Assembly: GCA_016744515.1 (NCBI GenBank) | Contig: JADGEF010000002.1 | Location: 16,772-80,771 of the forward strand | Length of the DNA: 64,000 nucleotides | Source of the DNA: Marinifilaceae bacterium | GTDB taxonomy: Bacteria > Bacteroidota > Bacteroidia > Bacteroidales > Marinifilaceae | Reading direction: 5' to 3' | Shown here: in pieces, positions 41,244-50,566 of the stretch | Position numbering within the stretch: the stretch's first letter is position 1 | Layout of the letters: every line of letters begins with the position of its first letter | Program-made: the position numbers and the translations under genes | Notes under the pieces: model-generated | Database searches by the model: none | What the model saw: only the letters and a program-made list of their open reading frames with translations | Told to the model about the DNA's origin: nothing

Positions 41244-42236
41244 ATGAATAATCTAGATTTCGCAAATCCTGAATACCTATACTTATTACTGCTAGTTGTT
41301 CCTGTTATTGCATGGTACATTTGGCGCGATAAGAAGGCTCATGCCAGCATACAAGTCTCTACTTTAAAGAGCTTGAAAAAGGCACCCAAAACTTACAAAT
41401 ATTATTTCCGTCACTCTCTAATTCTATTTAGAGTTTTAGCCATTGCTTTTTTGGTGATTGCTTTGGCACGACCTCAATCAAGTAACGATTGGAAGAATGT
41501 GAGTTCAGAAGGAATCGACATTGTGATGTCCTTAGATATCTCAAGTAGTATGCTAGCTCAAGATTTTGAACCTAACCGTTTGGAAGCAGCTAAAGATGTT
41601 GCTACACAATTCATTACAGGTCGTCAGCAAGATAAAATTGGTTTAGTTATTTTTAGTGGTGAGAGTTTTACTCAATGTCCACTTACGACTGACCATGCTG
41701 TTCTAATCAACCTATTCAGCGATATCAAATCAGGAATGATTGAAGATGGTACGGCTATTGGTTTAGGATTGGCAAATGCTGTAAATCGCTTGAAAGATAG
41801 TGAAGCAAAATCTAGAGTTATCATTCTTCTTACTGATGGGGTTAACAATCAAGGTGTGATTGCTCCTATTACAGCTGCAGAACTAGCTAAGACCTACGGC
41901 ATTCGTGTTTATACTGTTGGTATTGGAACACAAGGCACAGCGCCTTACCCTTTCCAAACGCCATTTGGTGTGCAAATGCAGAATATGCCAGTTGAAATTG
42001 ATGAAGCAACTTTAACAGATATAGCTGAACTTACAGGCGGTAAATATTTTAGAGCTACCGATAATAATAAGCTGAAAGCTATCTATGAAGAAATTGATCA
42101 GATGGAAAAACGAAAGATAGAAGTAAAACAGTTTAGTACAAAGAGCGAAGCTTACAGATGCTATGCTCTCTTGGCTGCACTTTTCCTTTTACTTGAAATT
42201 GCTTTCCGAAACAGTATTCTTAGAAACATCCCTTAA
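41244..42236 (+). CDS. batA: VWA domain protein BatA
   Basis: GIDIVMSLDISSSMLAQDFEPNRLEAAK; gene order moxR-DUF58-hyp-batA-batB-batC-batD-batE. Confidence 0.9.
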   Translation: MNNLDFANPEYLYLLLLVVPVIAWYIWRDKKAHASIQVSTLKSLKKAPKTYKYYFRHSLILFRVLAIAFLVIALARPQSSNDWKNVSSEGIDIVMSLDISSSMLAQDFEPNRLEAAKDVATQFITGRQQDKIGLVIFSGESFTQCPLTTDHAVLINLFSDIKSGMIEDGTAIGLGLANAVNRLKDSEAKSRVIILLTDGVNNQGVIAPITAAELAKTYGIRVYTVGIGTQGTAPYPFQTPFGVQMQNMPVEIDEATLTDIAELTGGKYFRATDNNKLKAIYEEIDQMEKRKIEVKQFSTKSEAYRCYALLAALFLLLEIAFRNSILRNIP

Positions 42237-42372
42237 AATAAGCTTGTTAGATTTGAGATCCAAATTACTAACAGCAGAAAATAATATAACATCTATAAAA
42301 TTAACAATACGTGATTACTGAAAAGAAGAAACATTCTAATATCTCTGTACTCACATCTAATATCTTTTTCGA

Positions 42373-43404
42373 ATGAACCAGTTTCGTTTTGAACATCCAG
42401 AATATCTCTACTTATTCTTCATTATTCCTGCTCTTGTAGTCTTATATTACATTAGCTATAGAATGAAGAAAAAAGCTCTACGTGAATATGGCGATATGTC
42501 TATTATTTCGCAATTGATGCCTTTCGCATCATTCACAAGACCTATCTATAAATTCTCATTAATGCTTTTGGCTTTTTGTTTTCTTATAATTGCCATAGCA
42601 GGTCCGCAGTTTGGCTCTAAAATGAGAAAGATAAAACGTAAAGGTGTTGAGATCGTGATTGCACTCGATGTATCAAACTCAATGTTGGCACAAGATATTA
42701 AGCCAAATCGGTTGGAACGTGCAAAACGTGCCATCTCTAAAATGGTTGATAACTTGAATAACGACAAGATTGGTTTAATTGTATTTGCCGGTGAAGCTTA
42801 TACACAACTACCTATTACGACAGATTATTCATCTGCAAAGCTATTCCTATCTACTATTAGTACAGATATTGTTCCAGTACAAGGAACAGCAATTGGGGCT
42901 GCTATCAATCTAGCAAGCAAAAGTTTTACGCCTGATAGCGAGGCAAGCAAAGCCATTATAGTTATTACCGATGGTGAAAATCACGAAGACGATGCTAAGG
43001 AAGCTGCTCAAGCTGCATTGGAGCAAGGCATTCTTGTACATACTATTGCAATGGGATTGCCTAAGGGTGCTCCAATTCCGATTAAAGGCAAACCTGGTCA
43101 GTTTAGACAAGATGAAGAAGGTAATGTTATCATTTCTAAACTAGATGAGAAAATGCTAGCTGAAATTGCAGAAGCTGGTGGAGGAAATATGATTAAAGCC
43201 AATAACACTACAACTGGCTTAAAGGCATTATTCAAAGAAATTAATAAGATGGATAAAACCGAATTAGAACAAAGAATCTATTCGGATTACGATGAGAAAT
43301 TTCAATATTTCATTGCCTTTGTCCTACTACTTATCTTGATCGAATATTTAATTCTTGACAGAAAAAACCGTCATTTAAAGGATATTCATTTATTCAGTAA
43401 GTAA
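42373..43404 (+). CDS. batB: VWA domain protein BatB
   Basis: GVEIVIALDVSNSMLAQDIKPNRLERAKRAISKMVDNL; gene order. Confidence 0.9.
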   Translation: MNQFRFEHPEYLYLFFIIPALVVLYYISYRMKKKALREYGDMSIISQLMPFASFTRPIYKFSLMLLAFCFLIIAIAGPQFGSKMRKIKRKGVEIVIALDVSNSMLAQDIKPNRLERAKRAISKMVDNLNNDKIGLIVFAGEAYTQLPITTDYSSAKLFLSTISTDIVPVQGTAIGAAINLASKSFTPDSEASKAIIVITDGENHEDDAKEAAQAALEQGILVHTIAMGLPKGAPIPIKGKPGQFRQDEEGNVIISKLDEKMLAEIAEAGGGNMIKANNTTTGLKALFKEINKMDKTELEQRIYSDYDEKFQYFIAFVLLLILIEYLILDRKNRHLKDIHLFSK

Positions 43405-43477
43405 AAGATTAACAATAGATCGTGAGATATGAGAATCAAGATATGAGATTGATTTACAAACGACATATAGTCAGAAT

Positions 43478-44383
43478 ATGGACTACAACTCAGCGAGTTT
43501 AAAATCAACTCGTTATCAGATATTTGTAAAAACTTACCGAACCGTTAAAATTAAGATTAGGATTGATAAAAAAATGGTCAGAATGAAAATAAAAATTAGC
43601 CTATTCATAATAGCTCTGCTTAGCCTTGCTTGTTTTGAAGCAAATGCTCAGAAAGAGAGAAAATTCATACGAAAAGGGAATGGTCTTTTCGAAAAAAAGA
43701 ACTTTGAAAATTCTGAAGTAGAATATCGCAAAGCTCTTGATAAAGACGTTACGTCTTTCGAAGCCGCCTTTAATCTGGGCGATGCCTTATACAAGCAAAA
43801 GAAATACGACGAAGCTTTAGAGCAATTTCAATCATTGGCTTCAAAAGAGACTGACCCTCAACGTTTGGGTCTCCTACACCACAATATTGGCAACACTTTA
43901 CTCGTTAATAAAAAGATTGATGAAAGCATTGAGGCCTACAAGCAATCGCTTCGATATTTCCCTGATTCAAAAGAAACCAAATACAATTTGGAATATGCTC
44001 GTAAGATGAAAGAAAAGGAAGAGCAAAAGAAAAAACAAAATAAGGATCAGCAGAACCAAGACAACAAGGACAATAAAGACAAAAACAAAGATCAAGATAA
44101 GAAAGATCAAAAGAGTAAGGACGATCAGAAAAAGAAAGATCAAGATAAAAAGGATCAGGACAAGAAGAAAGATCAAAAAGATAAGGAGAAAGAAAAACAA
44201 AAGCCAAACGAGGGTGATAAAAATAAAAAGCAACAACCTAAAGAAAGTAAAATTTCAAAAAAAGATGCTCAACGCTTGTTAAAAGCATTAGAGAACGACG
44301 AGAAAAAAGTGCAGCAGAAAGTTCAAAAGGCTAAAGCTAAAGCACAAAAAAAGAAGAAACAAAAAATTAAAAAGGATTGGTAA
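43478..44383 (+). CDS. batC: TPR protein BatC with Lys/Asp/Gln-rich tail (true start probably the Met at about 43574)
   Basis: TPR repeats; KDQ-rich low-complexity C-terminus; signal peptide begins at internal MVRMKIKISLFIIALLSLACFEANAQ. Confidence 0.85.
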   Translation: MDYNSASLKSTRYQIFVKTYRTVKIKIRIDKKMVRMKIKISLFIIALLSLACFEANAQKERKFIRKGNGLFEKKNFENSEVEYRKALDKDVTSFEAAFNLGDALYKQKKYDEALEQFQSLASKETDPQRLGLLHHNIGNTLLVNKKIDESIEAYKQSLRYFPDSKETKYNLEYARKMKEKEEQKKKQNKDQQNQDNKDNKDKNKDQDKKDQKSKDDQKKKDQDKKDQDKKKDQKDKEKEKQKPNEGDKNKKQQPKESKISKKDAQRLLKALENDEKKVQQKVQKAKAKAQKKKKQKIKKDW

Positions 44384-44574
44384 TGCATAATGATGAATTA
44401 GAATTTATGAATTATTATTATTAAAAGTTATGACTTACTATCCATTCATTACTCATAATTAAATTATTAGCTGAATTAACAATAGACTTATTGTATACTT
44501 CGCTCCTATTCTGCAAAATTATCTGTAATTTTGATTTTGCTTGAAATTTGAACCTTTAGTAAAATTATAAAAGA

Positions 44575-46389
44575 TTGATGAAGAAATTATTTTTCTTAAT
44601 ACTAACATGTTTATTTATTAGTACTTCGGCCTTTGCCGATAAGACTAGATTTACAGTTACAGCACCTAAAGTTGTTGCTCTAGGTGAACAATTTCGTGTA
44701 TCCTATAGCATAAATGAAAAAGGATCTAATTTGAAACTACCTTCATTAAAAGGTTTTCAAATTTTAATGGGACCTTCGACATCTACTAATATGAGTACGC
44801 AGTACATCAATGGAAAAAGAACCTCGAGTTCGTCTTATACCTACACATATGTACTTCTTAGTGAAACTGAAGGTAAATACACATTCGCCCCAGCAGAAAT
44901 AACTATTGATAGCAAAGTGGTTAAATCTAATAAGCTCACTATCGAAGTTGTTCGTCAAAGCACTAAAAACAAACAAAAAGGTACGCACGGTAGTGCATCT
45001 GCCCAATCACAGAATATAACTCAAGATAACCTATATATTAAGGTTAACGTCGATAGAAAAACTGTTTTTATGGGAGAGCCTGTAAAAGCAAGCTTAAAGA
45101 TTTATTCAAAAGCTTCTAATGTTGTCAATATAGAGCAAGTAAAAGAACCATCATACCAAGGGTTCCTTACACAGAATATTGAAAGAAAAACGCCTAATGC
45201 TTTTCAAGGTGAAAACGTAAATGGAGAGATATTTTATACTTATATACTTAAAGAAGTTCTACTTTTCCCACAACATGAAGGCGAAATCATTATTAATCCT
45301 TTAGAGTTAAATTGTATTGTACAACTTACAGCACAAGCACGATCACGAGGTTTCTTCGATGATTTCTTTAACAACTACAAAAACGTTCGTGTTCCTCGTA
45401 AATCAAAACCTGTTAAAATTAAGGTAAAGCCTGTTCCTAATAATTCACCTAAAAGTTTTGATGGTGCAGTTGGACAGTTTAAGATGAACACTACGATCAG
45501 CAAAAAATCAGTTAAGGTTGATGATGCCATTACAATGAAAGTGAAAATTTCTGGTAATGGAAATATGAAACTTATCAATCCTCTAGAATTTGATTTCCCT
45601 GCAGACTTTGAGGTTTATGATCCTAAAACAAATCAGAACTTAAAAAATTCGGCTAAAGGAATGACGGGATCAACAACATTTGAATATCTTATTATTCCGC
45701 GTCACGCTGGTGATTTTACAATTCCTGCTAACGAGTTTACTTATTTCGATCCAAAGGCAAAACGTTACATAACTAAATTAAGTCCTGAATTTAAAATTAC
45801 CGTTGCAAAAGGTGAAGGTGGCGTATCAAATACAACGATAAGCTCATTTACTAAAGAAGATGTAAAGTTCATTGGGAAGGATATCCGATTTATTAAGACA
45901 AATATTTTTGAGCCTATCTATAAAGGGAAAATCTTCTTTGGTACTTTAAATTTCTACTTGGCATATATCTTACCTTTTCTTATATTTTTATTAGCTTTTA
46001 TATTTAATCGCAAAAGAATTAAAGAGAATGCTGATGTTGCTAAAATGAAGAACAAACGTGCTAATCGTATTGCGATGAAACGTTTAAAAGCTGCAGCTAT
46101 TAGCCTTAAGGCTAATAAGAAAGAAGAATTCTACGACGAGATTCTTAAAGCTCTTTGGGATTATATTTCTGATAAATTCAACATCCCATTATCTGATTTA
46201 AGTAAAGACAATATCAATGATATCCTTGTTAATAAAGACATTGATAAGGAAATGATTACTGATTTCATGACTATTCTTGATACTTGTGAATTTGCTCGTT
46301 ATGCACCATCAAGTGGCTCGTCTGAAATGGACAGCCTGTATCAAAAAACTATGGAAACAATTACCAAACTTGAAAAAAACATCAAGTAA
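44575..46389 (+). CDS. batD: BatD family oxygen-tolerance protein
   Basis: Signal peptide, FTVTAPKVVALGEQFRVSYSINEKGSNLKLPSLKGFQILMGPSTSTN..., gene order. Confidence 0.92.
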   Translation: MMKKLFFLILTCLFISTSAFADKTRFTVTAPKVVALGEQFRVSYSINEKGSNLKLPSLKGFQILMGPSTSTNMSTQYINGKRTSSSSYTYTYVLLSETEGKYTFAPAEITIDSKVVKSNKLTIEVVRQSTKNKQKGTHGSASAQSQNITQDNLYIKVNVDRKTVFMGEPVKASLKIYSKASNVVNIEQVKEPSYQGFLTQNIERKTPNAFQGENVNGEIFYTYILKEVLLFPQHEGEIIINPLELNCIVQLTAQARSRGFFDDFFNNYKNVRVPRKSKPVKIKVKPVPNNSPKSFDGAVGQFKMNTTISKKSVKVDDAITMKVKISGNGNMKLINPLEFDFPADFEVYDPKTNQNLKNSAKGMTGSTTFEYLIIPRHAGDFTIPANEFTYFDPKAKRYITKLSPEFKITVAKGEGGVSNTTISSFTKEDVKFIGKDIRFIKTNIFEPIYKGKIFFGTLNFYLAYILPFLIFLLAFIFNRKRIKENADVAKMKNKRANRIAMKRLKAAAISLKANKKEEFYDEILKALWDYISDKFNIPLSDLSKDNINDILVNKDIDKEMITDFMTILDTCEFARYAPSSGSSEMDSLYQKTMETITKLEKNIK

Positions 46390-46391
46390 TT

Positions 46392-47147
46392 ATGCAAAAG
46401 TTTATTTACACACTTATAGCCTTAGCTCTATCAATTCAGGTTTTTGCCCAAATTAGCACTAACCCAATTCAAGAAGCAAATGGTTTTTATCAAAAAGGCG
46501 AATACGAAACGGCTATCAAGTCGTACGAGTCTGTTCTAGAAACACGTATTGAAGCTCCAGAGATTTATTTCAACCTAGCTAATGCCTATTATAAAACAGG
46601 ACAGATTGCTCCTGCTATTCTTAATTATGAAAGAGCTCTCCTATTGTCTCCTGATGATGAGGATGTGAAATACAATTTAGGATTGGCTCAGAAGAATGTT
46701 ATCGATAAGCTTGAAGTTTTACCCGAATTCTTTGTGTCATCATGGGTATCAGGCATATGGAATCGATTAACTGCAAGTGCATGGTCTTATCTATCTATAA
46801 TTAGCTTTTTTCTATTCTTAGCTCTGTTAAGTTTGTATTTATATAGCAAACTGAGTCGAATTAAGAAGCTTGGCTTTTTCTTATCAATCTTGTGTTTACT
46901 ATCAAGTATCGTTTTCTACAACTTTGCATCAAAAATGAATGAGCAACTAACACTTAGAGAGTATGCCATTATTTTCAACCCAAGTGTAACGGTTAAAGGA
47001 TCTCCTAATGAAAGTGGGACTCAACTTTTTCTTCTACACGAAGGAACTAAAGTGAAAGTGATAGAAGAACTTGGCGACTGGCGAAATATTAAGATCAGCG
47101 ATGGTAATCAAGGTTGGCTTAAAAAAGAAGATATTGAAATTATCTAA
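46392..47147 (+). CDS. batE: TPR + SH3-like protein BatE
   Basis: TPR units, TM segments, C-terminal SH3 (NPSVTVKGSPNESGTQLFLLHEGTKVKVIEELGDWRNIKISDGNQGWLKKEDIEII). Confidence 0.9.
   Translation: MQKFIYTLIALALSIQVFAQISTNPIQEANGFYQKGEYETAIKSYESVLETRIEAPEIYFNLANAYYKTGQIAPAILNYERALLLSPDDEDVKYNLGLAQKNVIDKLEVLPEFFVSSWVSGIWNRLTASAWSYLSIISFFLFLALLSLYLYSKLSRIKKLGFFLSILCLLSSIVFYNFASKMNEQLTLREYAIIFNPSVTVKGSPNESGTQLFLLHEGTKVKVIEELGDWRNIKISDGNQGWLKKEDIEII
46956..47147 (+). repeat. Direct repeat copy 1: last 192 bp of batE
   Basis: 186/192 identical to 51659-51850 by hand alignment. Confidence 0.95.
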
Positions 47148-47167
47148 ATTAGGTAAAAGCATAAAAG

Positions 47168-47193
47168 AAGGGCAACATTATTGTTGCCCTTTT
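47168..47193 (+). terminator. Terminator downstream of batE
   Basis: AAGGGCAACA-TTAT-TGTTGCCCTT + TT. Confidence 0.75.
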
Positions 47194-47209
47194 CAGGCCA
47201 GTGTCGGTT

Positions 47210-47437
47210 CTATTCTTCTTCCACGTCTATATATTTTCTGCACTCCTTCTCTTTATCTCTATTGTATGAGGCTACTTCAAAATTATCGGCATTTACCGCT
47301 TCAATTTTCTTCCTTTGAAAACTATCAGCCAATGCTGCATTATAAAGCTTTAAATCAACAAGTTTAATCTGTATATCTTTCATTACCTGAATCTGCGATA
47401 ATAACTCACCAATACGTTTGGCATCTGCTTTTTGTAA
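47210..47437 (-). pseudogene. 5'-truncated open frame, helical C-terminal remnant
   Basis: Minus-strand open frame LQKADAKRIGELLSQIQVMKDIQIKLVDLKLYNAALADSFQRKKIEAVNADNFEVASYNRDKEKECRKYIDVEEE* lacking a convincing start; stops immediately upstream. Confidence 0.35.
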
Positions 47438-47490
47438 CTATTAATTACTTATTTAATTCTGTTAGTATTTCTTGGATATTCATCATTGAT

Positions 47491-47652
47491 TCAATTAGAT
47501 TCTTCCATACCCCAATCCTGATCATCTTCAGAATTATCATGTTTTACTTCCCATTTATAATCACAATCGGGACATAAATAGATGGTTACTGTATCATCTA
47601 CATCAAATAAATATGCATTCTCTTCACTACAGTTTGGGCATTCAATAATCAT
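47491..47652 (-). CDS. Small zinc-ribbon protein (53 aa), below the ORF-track cutoff
   Basis: MIIECPNCSEENAYLFDVDDTVTIYLCPDCDYKWEVKHDNSEDDQDWGMEESN*; paired CPxC knuckles. Confidence 0.75.
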   Translation of the reverse strand: MIIECPNCSEENAYLFDVDDTVTIYLCPDCDYKWEVKHDNSEDDQDWGMEESN

Positions 47653-47684
47653 AAACTTACATTTAACTAATTATACATTAACTC

Positions 47685-48977
47685 TCACTTATCAATAGTT
47701 TTATTCTCAGTGCAAATTTCTTTCCAGGCTATAAATACTTTACTTATATTCTTATAAAAAACATTCACAACACCATCAACGTTTACCGTAAAAATCTCAT
47801 CCCATTTGTCATCATAAATATTTTCTGCTGGTTTACAATCACCAATTACATATGCTTCAAGATTTAAGTAAACCCAATTACTATCATTAAATGTCATAGT
47901 TACTCCCTTTTCTTTGAACTTTGATTGAATTTCTCTTTTAACTGCCTTTTTTGCATCACTAATTTCACTAAAAATTCCACACAAAAACCTTTCCCTATTT
48001 TGAATTTCTATAGAGAAAAACAATCCATAATATTTATAATTTTCATTTTTAAAACCAAACCTCATAGCACTAGTGTCTTCTACATTAACTTCTTTATGAA
48101 CAGCACTTACACATTGCCAGCCTGTATCATCCTCTATAAGCTTATCGTAAAGCTTCTTTAAAAACTCTTTGCGGAGATTTACCTTAAGAGAATCTCGCAA
48201 TGAGTTCAAATTGCTAATGCAACTATTCATATCAGCGACCCTATTCTTAACAATGATATAATTATTTCTTACGTCATCAGTCAATAACAGTTCTTTTTTT
48301 AATAACTCATCCAATTGAGTATTCATAACTTCAAATCCTTTACGTAAATTAAACATTCCTTTCAAGTGGTCAACATACTGCTCAATCCCACTGATCAATT
48401 CTCGATCTTTAAGTCTACATTTAGGCAAAACGGCTTCTTCTAGCCAAGGAAGAATATGATGCCTAAAACTGATTCCCTTATATCTTGGGCCTAATTTATC
48501 TCTCAAATAATCAGGGAAACTACTCTTGGTTGGTTTTTTCTCACCACATCGTGTTAAGTAAAGAACATGAATCTTGTTAAGAGCTTTTCCTTTTAACTGA
48601 ACTACATCAACATACCTTTTTAATTGCTCATCTTGATCAACGGCATTATGAATTTTATTCTCTATGATAACTGCATAGTTGTCATCTATAATTGTAGCAT
48701 CAATACGATTTTTTTCAGCATGAATTTTTGGATTCGTAGGATTTTCCCCGATATCAAGATATTTTAAAAATGATATTAAATTTGAATATTGATTAACCTC
48801 TTGGTATTGCAATATTTTCACCAAAATACGACTATGAGCATTCTCATCAGCATGTACTTCATCGATAATATTGAGATGATAAGGAGCATTTTCAATAAGT
48901 TTATCCTTTTCTACTTGATATTTATTAACAAATTTTAAATTCTGTATCATTTTTATTGATCTATCATTTTCTGCCAT
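47685..48977 (-). CDS. PD-(D/E)XK nuclease superfamily protein (PDDEXK_4-like)
   Basis: DENAHSRILVKILQ..., RIDATIIDDNYAVIIENKIHNAVDQDEQLKRY (D...ExK core); start moved to Met at 48977. Confidence 0.8.
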   Translation of the reverse strand: MAENDRSIKMIQNLKFVNKYQVEKDKLIENAPYHLNIIDEVHADENAHSRILVKILQYQEVNQYSNLISFLKYLDIGENPTNPKIHAEKNRIDATIIDDNYAVIIENKIHNAVDQDEQLKRYVDVVQLKGKALNKIHVLYLTRCGEKKPTKSSFPDYLRDKLGPRYKGISFRHHILPWLEEAVLPKCRLKDRELISGIEQYVDHLKGMFNLRKGFEVMNTQLDELLKKELLLTDDVRNNYIIVKNRVADMNSCISNLNSLRDSLKVNLRKEFLKKLYDKLIEDDTGWQCVSAVHKEVNVEDTSAMRFGFKNENYKYYGLFFSIEIQNRERFLCGIFSEISDAKKAVKREIQSKFKEKGVTMTFNDSNWVYLNLEAYVIGDCKPAENIYDDKWDEIFTVNVDGVVNVFYKNISKVFIAWKEICTENKTIDK

Positions 48978-48991
48978 AAAAATATTATTAA

Positions 48992-49465
48992 CTATTCTAA
49001 TTGTTTTAAATACAACTCTCCACAAGCTCTAGCGTCGCTAAGTGCTTCGTGGTGATCAAGATCAATGTTGTGCTCCTCGCAGCAGATATTAAGTGCTGAT
49101 CCGTACATTTTGTAAGTACATTCCCAACGGTCTGGTAAATTCAATTCAGAATAATCTATATCGAGATCTTTCATACTTTTTGCCAAGACATTACGGTCGA
49201 AGGGCTCATTATGCGCTACCACAATTTTACCTTGCAGTCGCTTTTTAATTTCAGGATAAATTGCAGAAAAGAAAGGAGCATCTTTAGTATCCTTTGCTGA
49301 AATGCCATTTACTCTGGTATTGTGAAAGTTGTGTTTGTTCTTGGGTGGTTGTACTAGCGAATAGTATTCTTCAACTATTTTCCCATGTTTAAAACTGACA
49401 ATACCAACTGCTGATATATGATGTTTTACTGCTGTTTCAAAATCTATGGCTACAAAATCTTTCAT
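48992..49465 (-). CDS. DEDDh 3'-5' exonuclease (DnaQ-like)
   Basis: FVAIDFETA, VVAHNEPFDRNVL, HHEALSDARACGELYL. Confidence 0.92.
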   Translation of the reverse strand: MKDFVAIDFETAVKHHISAVGIVSFKHGKIVEEYYSLVQPPKNKHNFHNTRVNGISAKDTKDAPFFSAIYPEIKKRLQGKIVVAHNEPFDRNVLAKSMKDLDIDYSELNLPDRWECTYKMYGSALNICCEEHNIDLDHHEALSDARACGELYLKQLE

Positions 49466-49587
49466 TACACTATTTATTACATTTGATTCTTAAAATTGAC
49501 AAAAATGTCACACATAATTCTTGGTTAATAAATAAGATCTTTTGCGAATATTCTAAATTTCCAGAATACACATTGCTAAAATAAGCT

Positions 49588-50490
49588 TTAAACTACACTT
49601 TTAGCCGCTTTTAAATGTTCTGCTCGAATCTCCTTTTTTAGTTTTTCAGGCTGAATAATTTTCACATGTGAACCATAAGAAAGTAAGTCCATTTTAAAGT
49701 CGTGTGATAAAAGCACAAAAAGCTTAATTCTCAATTCATTTTCGTTATCAATCAGAATTTCCTGACTGTGATGTAAGGGCAATGATTTTGCATACTTACC
49801 CTGATGTTCATCGAATGATAGTATAACTTCCTCTGCTTCTTTCTTATCAGGTGTAATAATGCCTACAGCATGCTTAAAAAATGAATCAGCAGTAACACCC
49901 TCCAACTTATCGAATTTCATATTAAAGGGTTCCAAACTCAAAAACCTGTCTAAAGCAAAAGTTTTGAACTTATACTCATCCTCTGTATCACGAGCCCACA
50001 AATACCATCGATTTTTGTACTCTTTAAGCCCATAAGGCTCTACGCGTCGTTTACGAAGAGCTGTATCCCAATACTTTTGATAATCGAAACAGACTAGTTT
50101 ACATTCTTTAATTTGATGCAGTAGTTGTTGCATATACTGTGTACCAGCGGGAGCCCTACTCTCCAAATGCACAAAATCAGATAAGCGTTCGGCAATGTTT
50201 AAGGCATTAAAAATATCCATAGCCTCCATAATTCTATTGCTCACATCCTGATTTTCGATATCGGCTGTATGATAACCATTTTTCGACTTATCGAATATAA
50301 TTTCTATCCCATAAAGTGATAAGATATCGTTCTTATCTCTATAAAAAGTTCGTTCAGAAATATTAAAATCGTCGGATTGAATTTCAGACTCAAGGGCTAA
50401 GTAATCTTGAATTTCTTTGAATGTATGATAACCATTTCTCAATTTCCTGATAATTAAACTATAGCGCGCAAGGGTTTCTCTCTTCGACAT
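49588..50490 (-). CDS. WYL-domain transcriptional regulator
   Basis: N-terminal HTH; CKLVCFDYQKYWDTALRKRRVEPYGLKEYKNRWYLWARDTEDEYKFKTFALDRFLSLE. Confidence 0.9.
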   Translation of the reverse strand: MSKRETLARYSLIIRKLRNGYHTFKEIQDYLALESEIQSDDFNISERTFYRDKNDILSLYGIEIIFDKSKNGYHTADIENQDVSNRIMEAMDIFNALNIAERLSDFVHLESRAPAGTQYMQQLLHQIKECKLVCFDYQKYWDTALRKRRVEPYGLKEYKNRWYLWARDTEDEYKFKTFALDRFLSLEPFNMKFDKLEGVTADSFFKHAVGIITPDKKEAEEVILSFDEHQGKYAKSLPLHHSQEILIDNENELRIKLFVLLSHDFKMDLLSYGSHVKIIQPEKLKKEIRAEHLKAAKSVV

Positions 50491-50566
50491 TTCATAAGAT
50501 TTTATAGAGCGACTAAGTTACATTTTTTTGATAAATATTCATTGAGGCTATTTATAAAAAAATGTA

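Noticed and set aside
43905-44236. Long antisense ORFs (100 and 89 aa) opposite batC
   Set aside because: They are the reverse strand of the Lys/Asp/Gln-rich low-complexity batC tail; composition (poly Phe/Leu/Ile) is an artefact of AAG/GAT codons.
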